NCBI GenBank assembly: GCA_038049695.1
Contig: CP142459.1
Location: 66,580,001-66,644,000, forward strand
Direction of reading: 5' to 3'
Length of the DNA stretch: 64,000 nucleotides
DNA from: Cinnamomum chago
Lineage: Eukaryota; Streptophyta; Magnoliopsida; Laurales; Lauraceae
A model generated the notes under the pieces. The model worked only from the letters and a program-made list of their open reading frames with translations. It made no database searches and was not told the origin of the DNA. Position numbers and translations under genes: made by a program. Below are positions 13,122 to 25,100 of the stretch, piece by piece; the first letter of the stretch is position 1, and each line of letters opens with the position of its first letter.

Positions 13122-16100
13122 GCACACAGAACTCACCTCTCTTCTTCTTCACTTATCCTTCCCCCCCACCTCCCTTCTTTTCCTATATCAGTTGGCTGAG
13201 TTCCTTTTTCTCTTCTTTTTTTTTTAAATACTTTTCTGGGGAGCCAACTCCGCCGAGTCGTCTTGAAACCATGCTCAAAAGTGATCCTTCACTTTGAATT
13301 CACTTTACAAATAAATTGCCAAACGGGGCCACGGGCTAAGGGACAGTCCTATTGACCCCCTATTTAGCTATCACATCCACGAAACTATTAACTGACCTAA
13401 CCACATGTTGAAGTGAATAAGAAAGTGTGAGATCAAAGTCTTGATCTCATTCTTTCTTTTTTGGGGCTTCTTGCCCATTTTTTATTTGGGGGAACTTGTC
13501 CTTTTGTTTTATGTTTGCTCTCCCATCTTTTGGGCTTTGTATACAGTGTACCCCTCTTATACTGTACAGTTTCTTTCTAGCAATGAATTTCAGTCACCAT
13601 TTAAAAAAAAAAAAAAAAAAGTCTTGATCTCGTTAAAGTAGAATTGCATCTTACAAGCTTGGATTCATCGTGAGAGACTCATGATATCACATTGGACGAG
13701 TGATTTTCCACAATCAAGCTTCCTTGAAAAGAAGCAGAGAAGATTGGCAGCACCTTGAGAATTGCAAATACCTCCGCTTTGTTTGAATCCCTTATACTCA
13801 CATCTTTGGAGAACATAAAAGAGATATCCCCCTTATCATTGCGAAGAACGCCATCAATCCTTACAACGCCTGGTTTGCCTCTAGCTACATCATCCACTTT
13901 GAACTTCCACACATAGAGGAGGAGAACAAGCAACCACTCCCCAGTCCTCTCTCCTTGATTGGACCACAAGCCATAGAAACCTCCCAGTTATACAAAACAT
14001 CATTCAGCCTAAAATTTGTGAACTCTTTCCTTGCCTTACCCACTTAGCAATTCTAAGGCTTGCCAACGATTGAAGTTCTTCAATGGATGATGAAGCATCT
14101 CAAAATTCTTGTCATTCCTTTCCTTCCAAATTGACCATATGATAGCATACAAAATAATTCTCCACAAGATGAGACCAAAACCATGAAAAGGCCCCCATCT
14201 CCATGCTTCTGCCAATTCCAAAAGAGAACTCAGCATGAATCACGCAGCTTTGCAGCTAAGAATGAAGTAGTTCCACATCTCAGAAGCAACGTTGCCGTGG
14301 GCCCGTGGATAAAAAGATGATTGGTGGATTCTTCTTCTTTTTTTTTTTCCCTGGATATAATACAAATATTTGAGATATTCTCAGAAGTGATCCCTCTCCT
14401 CAACCTATCAGCGACAGACACCTTCCCTGCAATTGTAAGCCAACAAAATGCCTCCACTTTTGGGGCTGCCTGACCCAACCAAAAAAGAGCACAAGCTGAC
14501 CTAGGTTGAGATGGCCCCTCCAAGGCCAAGTAGAAAACCTTCGTTGAAAACTTCCCCGTTGGAGATGGTTTCCAAATGCACGTCCTTGAATTCCCTACAA
14601 ATAAAAGCATCAGAAAGCATACTTAACAACTCCCCAACTGAACTTCCTCCACTTGACTCAAGACTCTCCTAAACGGCATTACACAAGGTAACACTCACTA
14701 ACGAAGGTTTATTTGACACAACTTTGAACACCCCTTGGAAATAAAACATGCAAACGACTAACCCCCATCCAACGATCAAACCAAAGCTGGACGCCCGTCC
14801 CCTTCCCCATTAAGAAACTCACACCCTCCTTAAAAATCATCCCCCTTGTATTATAGACTCATTCCCCACACTAACAATAGGTCCCCAAAAACCCAACATG
14901 TGATACCTAGAGACAGACTTTGGAACCAATCCCCCCTTTTCCTCACCATATTTGTCAACAATAAAATCATACTTCAAAATGCCTATCCTCACTCTCAAGC
15001 CTCTTTTCCTTAAATTTTCCTGTGAACACTGAACACCCACATGCTGCACCCAACAACAAAACCATACAGCAAGGCTGAAGGGTTTTATCAAAGGGTTGAC
15101 ATTACAGAGCAGTGGGACTCATACAGTTCTGTGTTGGTCCAGTTTGCCACAAGGTCAACTACTTGATCATACCCTCTCCCTCAGCAAATATTTACATTGG
15201 TTTACAACCCGTGTGAGGCTCATGGTGAAGTACATGGTTCATATACTTTTAGACTTCCATGCATCCCAATGATGTCTTCCCTTGCTAATTTAGGAAAGTC
15301 ATAAAGTTGCTCCCAATCTATAAAGCAGTCTTGCAAATACAAATTGTCTACTGAGAGAGCATCAGGCATTGTTGGCAAAAATGCTACTTTCTGATTCCTG
15401 AAACAATAGTTTTTGCTCAGACATAAAACCCTGTGGAGGGTGAGTTAAGAAAGGTTTTATGCAAAAAAAAAAAAAAATGGAGAGAGGAGATTGGATTCGC
15501 CGGCAGAGCAAGAAGGTTAAGAGAAGACAGACGTTCGGATGGGAGGACGTGACCACGGTGTTTGTGGATAACCTACCGGAATTTACGCCTGTATACTGGC
15601 TGTGAAGTGCTTACTCGAGGTTTGGGAAGGTAGTTGATACTTTCATTCCGGATTCAGGTAGGAGAGGGGAAGGTAAATTTTTTGGTTTTGTGAGAATCAG
15701 AGAGGTAAGATTAGCTGAGAAATGTATTGATGATTTAAATGGGAGTAGTGTACTTGGTAGAAAGCTTGTTGCCAAGATAGCTTCATATCGTTGGTCGCAG
15801 AGAAGAAGGTAACTGCTATAAAAGCAAAAATTACTATGGTTTCAAACTACATATGGTTTCTCCATAATTCCTTCTTAAACAAAAATTCACCACCCATAAA
15901 TTCAAATTGATCAGCTATAAAAGCATGTTGCCGTCTGTCGAAAAGATAGAGAATAGGAAATTGCTAACTCAAAACTTGCTGTCCACACCATTCATCATGC
16001 TAGAATTTGATACACTGCCCATCATGAGCTTTGTACCTAACCCATTGATTAAAAACACCCTTCACGGAGAGAATCAACCTCCAAATACCTGAAGCTTTAT

Positions 16101-19100
16101 AATCTCTTCCTAGTACAAACCAGCCATCCCTTTCTAATTTGTATTTGTGGATTAAAATACACTGCCATAAATATTTTCCACCCTCCACAGCCACTTCCCC
16201 AATAAAGCCTTATTAACCTTATCAATGGAACGAATTTCCAATCCACCATTAGCAATAGGTTGACAAACAAGGTCCCACTTCACTAAATGGTGTTTTTTAT
16301 GCTCCACATAATCATTCCAAAGAATAAGTTTCTCAGTCTTTCGGACCACACTTTCAGGACACCTGAAACATGAAAAAAAAAAAAAAAAGATGGGGAGACT
16401 TGACAGCACAGATTTAATAAGAGTAAGACGGCCTCCCAAAGATTAGTATCTACTCTTCCAAGAGCTCAGTCTAATTTCAATCTACCCCACTACCGGATCC
16501 CATAAAGATTTTTTAGACAAACCCAAACACGCAGGCAACCCCAAATATTTAGTTGGAAGCTTCCCAATTTTACAACCAAACTTCGTAGCCAAAGAAACAA
16601 GCAGACAATGCTCTAGATGAATACCCACCAGCTCACACTTTTCATAATTAATCTTTAGGCCCGAAAGTAACTCAAACCATTTCAAAATAAGTTTCAAATT
16701 GTCCACCTACACCAAGTCAGCATCACAAAAAATGACTATCATCTGCGAACTGTAAATGAGATACCTCAATAGCAGCACTATCGTAACAGAAGCCCTTAAT
16801 TAATCTCAATTGATTGGCTCTTCTCCAGCAAGGCATGCAAAGCTTCAGCCACAATGACAAAGAGCAACGGAGATAAAGGTGTTAAATAGGCCCAAGGCCC
16901 ATAATTAGATCCAGTCCAACATGATTGTCTTACGTGGTTGATTAGGTCAAAGACCACACAGTTGTACATATTATCTGTAATTAGCTTGGTTTCCTAACTT
17001 AGAACATAATTGATGTAATTAGATTAGTTTCCTAACTTAGAGCCTTGATTAAGGCTTGTAATGTTCTATATATTGAGGCTCGTTCTCCAAAGGAAGACAA
17101 GGAATCATAATACAATTTTCACAGCTTGATGCTATTTCAAAGTTCCATTCATGAGTTGTCTTGAGCTTGTCATGGTATCAGAGCACAGTTCTAGTCTTCA
17201 GTATTAGAAATCATTCAATAAGTTAATCAGAGATTGATCTCTCGTGAAGAACAAACAGATAGAGGATCTGTTTCAAGGGATCGACATCCATCCAGGATCT
17301 GCGATAGGCTCAGATCAACTGTGGCCCACCTACGATCATCACAGCACCATCAAGGATCCTTCCAGCCAAGGTCGCCTAGGTCTTCTGAGTATTTTGGTGA
17401 TTTTTTCAGAATTTTTTCGACACTGTAACGTAAGTTTTTGATCATTCTCGTGATTTTTCAAAAACTTCCACAAGTTTTGATCAAGACCGTATAAAAAGTT
17501 GGATTTTCAGCAGACTAAGTTCAAACTTGTTCCAGTAGGTGCGAAAATTGTGTGATTTCATAGATCAGGAACCCGATCAGTGTCCAGCACCATCTGTGGG
17601 GCCCACGTAGAGGATCTAGGGCTCCATTTCAAGGACGTCAGGGGTGTTTTTTTTCCAATTTATTGTTCTATCCAGCCCCATCTCTTCTCTGATTGTTGAT
17701 TGCTTGGTTGGATCTGTCCAGCACCATCTCCTGCACTCACGAACTGTACTTCATACAACCTATTGCTGGATTTGATCACTTTTTCTTTCACTGTTTCACA
17801 ATATACAGTTGAGATGGAAAAATCTGAGGTCACTTTGATCAAATTTACGGGAAAGAATTATCCTGCCTGGTCTTTCCAATTTCAAATATACCTAGAAGCT
17901 AAGGAATTGTGGGGATTTGTTTCTGGCACTGACCCTAAACCTACTGAGGATGAGAAGAAGATCTCCTCTTGGCATACTAAAGATGCCAAAATCAAATCCT
18001 GGATTCTGGGATCTGTCGAGCCTCATTTGATAATGAATCTCAAGCCGTACTCAACCTCTAAAGCCATGTGGGAGTATTTGAAGAAAGTATATCATCAAGA
18101 TAACTCTGCACGTCAATTTCATCTTGAATGTGCAATTGCTGAGTATGCACAAGGAACCTTGTCGGTACAAGACTACTATTCCGGATTCCTTACACTGTGG
18201 TCGGAATACGATAGTATTAAGTATGTGGATGTGGCTGACAATGTGTTGACAGTGATTCAAGATCTTCAGGCCTCTAGTCACAGGGATCAGTTTTTGATGA
18301 AACTGCGAAATGAATATGAAAGTGTCCGATCTGCTCTGATGAATCAGATGCCATTACCTTCCTTAGATGTATGCTTGAATGAGCTCCTACGCGAAGAACA
18401 GCGCATTGTGACCTCCGCTCATATAGCCCAACAAAAGACGGAAACCTATTCAGTCGCGTTCTCGACAAATAAGGCTTCTCAGCCTCCGCCTCGAGACTTG
18501 AGCAAAACACAGTGCTACAGTTGTCAAAAATTTGGGCACATTGCAACTCAATGCAAACAGAAGGTCTGCAGTTACTGTAAAAAGTCGGGACATATCATCT
18601 CTGAATGTCGCCGCCGCCCACAACGTCCATCACCACAGTCTCAGACTCCACAGTATCAGCCTCCGCTTGCGTATGTTGCTTCTTCGGATCTACCTGCTCC
18701 TACATCTACACCCTCACAGCCTGAGCCCTCATCCTCTCTCACTCCTGAATTGGTTCAACAGATGATTGTCAATGCCCTTTCTGCTTTTGGTCTCTCAGGT
18801 ATATCCCCTCCATCTTCTACTTGGTTTCTTGATTCCGGGGCATCTAATCATATGACATCTTCCAGTGCACCACTCTCCAATGTGCAAAGCAACAATGGCC
18901 CTCTTCAAATACAAACTGCTAACGGGGGTCATATTCCCATTACTGTTGTCGGTGACATCCCTGGTCCCATTCTATTGAAAAATGTTTATCTGTGTCCCAA
19001 TTTAACTTCCAACCTTTTGTCAGTCGGGCAGCTTGTTGAAAATAAATGTAACATCTCTTTTTCTTCTTCTGGTCGTGTTGTGCAGGACCAGATGTCCTGG

Positions 19101-22100
19101 AAGGAGATTGCGAGGGGGCCTAAGTGTGGACGCTTGTTTCCGCTGGATTTTTCTAAAATTTCTAGGAATCAATTTGACAATAATGTGTTTTGTTTTTCTC
19201 TTAGAGATAACTGCCGATTGTGGCATAATCGACTCGGACATCCTAATTCCAAGGCTTTGTCCCTTATGTTAAATTCTGGTTTATTAAATAAATCTATTGG
19301 TTTATCTTCTTGTGTGCCTTTTGATTGTGCTACTTGTAAAATGGGAAAGAGCAAAACTCTTCCGTTTCCTCATTCCACTTCACTCACCACTCAGTCTTTT
19401 GATTTAGTTCATAGTGATGTATGGGGAATTGCTCCAGCTCTTTCCCACGCTCACTATAAATATTTTGTGACTTTTATTGATGATTTCAGTCGGTTCACAT
19501 GGGTCTACTTTTTGCATTCAAAATCTGATGTTTTTAATGTTTTTAAAAAAAATTTAGCGTATGTTGAGAATCAATTTTCCACCTGCATTAAAATCTTGCG
19601 GTCTGACTCAGGAGGGGAATATGTGTCCTCAGATCTTCAACAGTTTTTGCAAAACAAAGGCATTATTTCTCAAAGAACTTGTCCTTATACTCCGCAGCAG
19701 AATGGAATTGCTGAAAGGAAAAATAGACATCTCCTTGATGTCACTCGTTCCCTTCTTCTTGAATCATCGGTTCCTACCCGTTTTTGGGTTGAAGCACTGG
19801 CCACAGCAGCTCATCTTATCAATCGTATGCCATCAACCTCCATTGAGAATCAAAGCCCATATTACCGATTGTACAAGACCTCTCCATCCTATGATGATCT
19901 TCATGTTTTTGGCTCCACTTGCTTTGTGCACTTGCCGCCTTTTGAGCGAACAAAACTAACCGCACAATCAGCTCAGTGTGTGTTTTTAGGTTATGCACCC
20001 TTCCAGAAAGGGTTTCTTTGTTATGATCCTCACATTCGTCGTTTCCGTACCTCTCGGAATGTCGTTTTTTTTTAACACCAGTATTTTTTTCAAAAACATC
20101 TTGATCCCCCTGACCCCTCCTCTTTGGTGTCTTTGCCTGGTTTTTCTGACGACACGTCAGTTGTTCGGTTTAATCCTAATTTTGTGTATCACAGACGGAA
20201 CAGAGAAGCGCATCCTAGGGATCCCCCTTCTGATCTTCCTCCGGCATCCGGTCCACCTCCGGCACTTGGTCCATCTGGACATCCTTCTCTGCGTCGCTCC
20301 ACTCGCATTTCGGTACCACCAGACTGCTATGGTTTCTCCCATACTTCCTTAATGGCCACTTTGTCTTCTTCTTCCATTCCCCAATCCTATTCTCAGGCTG
20401 TGCAGGATACATGTTGGAACAAGGCTATGCAAGATGAATTGGCTGCTTTAGAGAAAAATCATACGTGGGATATTGTCCCCTCTCCTTTGGGTGTCAAACC
20501 TATTGGCTGCAAGTGGATCTTTTCTCTCAAGTTAAAATCAGATGGCACTCTAGATCGGTATAAGGCGCACCTTGTTGCTCTCAGAAATCGGCAAGAATAT
20601 GGCATTAATTACGATGAAACCTTTGCTCCCGTCGCCAAGATGACCACCGTACGCATCATCCTTGCTGTTGCTGCCTCTCAGTCCTGGCCTCTCTATCAAA
20701 TGGATGTCAAAAATGCGTTTCTTCATGGTGATCTCAAAGAAGATGTTTATATGCGTCTGCCTCCGGGGTCCTCCTCTGGGAAGGGTATGGTTGCTAAGCT
20801 CCGTCGCTCTCTCTATGGTCTGAAGCAAGCTCCTCGCGCATGGTTTGAGAAATTTCAAGATGCCCTTCTTCATTTGGATTTTCATCCTAGCCAGTATGAT
20901 CCTTCCATGTTCTTACATCATGCTCCATCCGGGATTACTGTGCTACTAGTCTACGTGGATGACATTGTCATTACTGGTCCCAATGCACAAATGATTCAGG
21001 CACTCCAAGCTTCTCTTCATCAGAGATTTCAAATGAAGGATCTAGGCCCCTTATACTATTTCCTTGGTCTTGAAGTTCATCATTCGACTAAAGGTATCGT
21101 ACTCAATCAGCACAAATACACGGTTGACCTCATTGACTTGGCTGGCCTTACTGCTTCCGCTCCCGTCGATACGCCGGTTGAATTGAATGTCAAACTCAGT
21201 AAAGAGGAGGGTGACCTTCTTCCCGATCCGACCCCATATCGACAGTTGGTTGGTAGCTTGATCTACCTCACCATCACTCGTCCTGATATCTCCTATGCGG
21301 TCAACCTCATGAGTCAGTTCATGACTGCTCCTCGTCACCTTCATCTGGCTGCTGTTCGCCGCATCATTCGGTACCTTATTCGCACACCAACTCGCGGGTT
21401 GTTTTTTCCATCCAACAACTCTCTCTCTCCGAGCCTATTCAGATGCTGATTGGGCTGGTTGTCCGGATACTCGCAAATCGACGACAGGATGGTGCATGTT
21501 TTTGGGTGATAGTCTGATTTCCTGGAAATGCAAGAAACATGACAAAGTTTCCAAATCTTCTACCGAGGCTGAGTACCGGGCTATGTCTGCTGCGTGCTCC
21601 GAAATTCTTTGGCTTCGTGGTCTGCTCTCAGATATTGGATTTCCCGCAGACGGTGCTACCCCCCTCTATGCTGATAATACAAGTGCTATTCGGATTACTG
21701 AGAATCCGATTTTTCATGAACGCACTAAACACATCGAGGTTGATTGTCACTTCATACGTGATGAGTTTAAACGTGATGTCATCAGCCTTCCGCATGTTTC
21801 TACTGAACTTCAAATTGCTGATATTCTCACCAAAGGTCTTCCACGACCACGCCATCAATTCTTGGTTGGCAAATTGATGCTTGTTGATTCTCCCGCATCA
21901 ATTTGAGGGGGGGTGTTAAATAGGCCCAAGGCCCATAATTAGATCCAGTCCAACATGATTGTCTTACGTGGTTGATTAGGTCAAAGATCACACAGTTGTA
22001 CATATTATCTGTAATTAGCTTGGTTTCCTAACTTAGAACATAATTGATGTAATTAGATTAGTTTCCTAACTTAGAGCCTTGATTAAGGCTTGTAATGTTC

Positions 22101-25100
22101 TATATATTGAGGCTCGTTCTCCAAAGGAAGACAAGGAATCATAATACAATTTTCACAGCTTGATGCTATTTCAAAGTTCCATTCATGAGTTGTCTTGAGC
22201 TTGTCAAAAGGATCCCCTTGCCGAATCCCTCTAGAAGACTAGAACTCTTAAATTAACCTTTCGGAGACCCATTCACCAAAACAGAGAAGCGAGCAGAAGA
22301 AACACAACTATTTATCCATTGGCGCCATTACTGCCCAAACCCCAATCTACTCATCATATACTGAAGAAAACCCCAATCCACCATGTCGTAGGCCTTTTCA
22401 AAATCCAGCTTACATACTAATCTAGGGCGTTTCTGCTGATTCCTTGAATCTAAACATTCATAGGCTACCAGCACACTATCCAATCTTTGACGTCCATCTA
22501 CAAAAGCACCTTGAATATCAGAGATGATGTATGAAAGAACTTTCCTCGGTCGATTAGCTAACACCTTGGCTAAAATCTTATAAAGACTTCCAATCAAACT
22601 TTAATAGAGATTGCACCATGTACAGTGTATTTGTTGACATTATTTTCTGTACAGTGTAGCATTTGCATGTAGTTTGTTCTAAAATGTTGTCCTTTTATCA
22701 GGTGCAAAGAAAGCATGTATATGACCTTAGGCAATTGATATTAACAGGTGATTCTGAAAGTTGCTGCCAACACATTTTCCAGTGAGTTCTTGACCATCAC
22801 CACCCTCTCTTGGTTCCTCTACAATAGATGCACATCATCATGATACATTACTAACTTGAGTTCCTGTCACAAATGCATGTATATGTGCATTTCTATGATG
22901 TGTTTATTTATGCATAACTCTATTGATTGTTCCATTTTCATTGAGTTAATCATAAATTGCAACCATGTATTAACATCTCTTTATAATGGTATCTAATTTG
23001 GGGGCAAGTTTTGATGAACCACTTTTACATGATTCTCGTACTAATAAAAGAGAATAGGTGTATTAATGTCAGGCAGGGTAAAATAATATTCATTGACCTT
23101 GTAGCACATTTTGCATGTGTTAATCATTCATTAATGTATATGGGAGAAGAAGTAGTGTGATGCATGGTTTGCATGGGTGAATGACAATAACAGCCACATA
23201 ATAATGATAAAGTAAAAATGACAACAACGATGATAATAAAGGAGTGGATTCGAATGTTACATATTACCTTGTGAAATCATGATCCAGTTAAGATAAGGCC
23301 TGCTAGACCTATGGAGCAGAATGTTGGCCAATCAAGAAGCAACACATATGCACAAAATGACTATAGCAGAGATGAGAATGTTGAGATGGATGTGTGGTAA
23401 AATTGTAGGTATCTAGAGTAGGTGAAGTTCTTCATTCTTGAAGAAATACACACTTGTCTTCACTTTGCCCACCCAAAACTTAGCCATTTGCTATATCCAA
23501 TTCAAACCCTCCCTCAAGTACCAAAATTATCACAGTGCACTAAATTGTTCTCAGTTTTACTAACTCAACTTCCCTGTTGTGAAATTGGCTACATTGTCAC
23601 TTCATATACTCTGTCTTTGATTTTGTTAATTTCCAATCTATTTGACTCTAAAGCATCTCTCTCTATCTTATCTTGTTGCTTGCTCACTAATGAGTATCAC
23701 ATTGTCTGAACACAACATGCACCAAGTTACTTCATCTTGGATATCTTCCATTAAGGTGTCCATAATGAAGGTGAACAAATAGGGGTCAAGGTCAGCGGTC
23801 AAAATCTAGTATAGGCGAATGGCCATATCATGAGTTAATAAGATAAAAAGAAGCAATACTGAAATTTCATATCAGTAGTCTTTTAAAGACTCACCAAGTT
23901 TCGAAGAATTAAAGAGAAATTGATCGCTGCTCTTGCAGTAATTTGGTGCCTATTGGCTATTGCTTTAAGGATTAAGGAAAGAGGAAAATGTGAATGATTT
24001 TTCTTCTTCTTTTGGATTGGTTGGTAAATGAGTTAAATAGCATTGCTCTATATTGTATAGTTGCCAAGGAGGGCATTACTCCTGTCAAATAAACAACCAA
24101 TAAAAGTACGGTGGTGCGAAGTATTAGGGTAGGTGAGTGCACCTCACTCTGTGCTTGTCTCTCTGAGTCACTGATTCCATAGATTTTGCCAGTACAATTT
24201 AAAGCATTCAGTGCTTGCAAGTTGTGACTTGCTATTGCTTTTTCTGGCAACTAGTGCAACAAGCCCGCGCCCAACGCAAGCCATGATAAAAAAAAAAATT
24301 TAAGTTTTTAAATAAATTATTTATAAATATTTAAATAAATCATAAATGAATATTAACATATAATTCATAATATAAACACAAAAAAAGGAACTTCAAAAAC
24401 CATAGGTTTAAAGGAGAACGTAAGTAAAATAATCTAATCAAGAATAATGGGCCAAAAATTGGAAAAGTTGATGAGTAATTATGAAAATTTTAGGGAGCTG
24501 AGAGCTTTTAGGGGTAGATCAAGTAAATAGTACAAATTTTAGAACACCTCGATTTGATTATATTTGTGCTTGAGCTCAAGTTGAGTGTCAGTTTCAAAAC
24601 TAAATGTTGACTGTGAAATCAATTGGCTTCCGCAATGGGCCCCACAGATTGATCTAGTACATTGCGCAAGCCAAGAAAAGAGTCCACCATGTTTGTGTCA
24701 TTTATCGAATGAGAATTATTTAAAATATGATTGGTGGGGACCCATCTATTAAACCCAAATGAATCAAATAAAAAATGTAGCTTTGGTTATGAGATGAAGT
24801 GGGGTGCACCATTCTATAGGTCCTTTTCAAAAACTCAATGCCAAAAATCAATGAGATTATATTATGAGGTCTTTTAGGGATAACTTTAGTTTGTAGAGAT
24901 CTTAGGCGGAGAGATTTTAGGGGTTGATTGGAGATTTGAAATCACGAATCTCCTCTAAGATTTTAAGGGTTAATATGGACCTATCAATGCTCGACATGTG
25001 GGCGCTTAGGTGGCTTCATTTAAAAGCAGATAGCTAGTGCAACAGGCCTGTGCATGCGCCCAATGCAGGCCATGATAAAAAAAAAACAATTAAAATTTTA

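Larger units (their letters stand above)
16880..22206 (+). mobile_element. Ty1/copia LTR retrotransposon, 5,327 bp, young, with broken gag-pol
   Basis: Two 293-bp LTRs (16880-17172 and 21914-22206), each TG...CA, differ at one position (C at 16954, T at 21988). AAAGG duplicates the target at 16875-16879 and 22207-22211. The primer-binding site TGGTATCAGAGC (17173-17184) matches initiator tRNA-Met and abuts the 5' LTR; the polypurine tract GAGGGGGGG is at 21905-21913. Order of domains is gag, protease, integrase, reverse transcriptase, RNase H, as in copia. It lies inside LINE fragment A in SECA2 intron 12, on the same strand as SECA2. One substitution in 293 bp indicates recent insertion. Confidence 0.97.
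15813..22600 (-). mobile_element. L1-type LINE fragment A, split by a copia insertion
   Basis: The minus-strand reverse transcriptase begins near 22597 ([31 protein letters not shown]) and runs to RQGDP at 22212. It resumes left of the copia element with [14 protein letters not shown], the QFADD catalytic block (about 16735-16750), then 16706-16482, 16439-16152 ([23 protein letters not shown]) and 16194-about 15830. At least one frameshift follows QFADD. The endonuclease domain and ORF1 are absent on this side. The copia insertion separates QGDP from LSPLLF in the RT motif. Confidence 0.85.

Noticed and set aside
12548-13200. Open frames on both strands coding poly-Pro, poly-Gly, Ser-Leu and Arg-Glu repeats
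   Set aside because: They are translations of (CT)n, C30 and T-run tandem repeats with no start context, domain or conservation.
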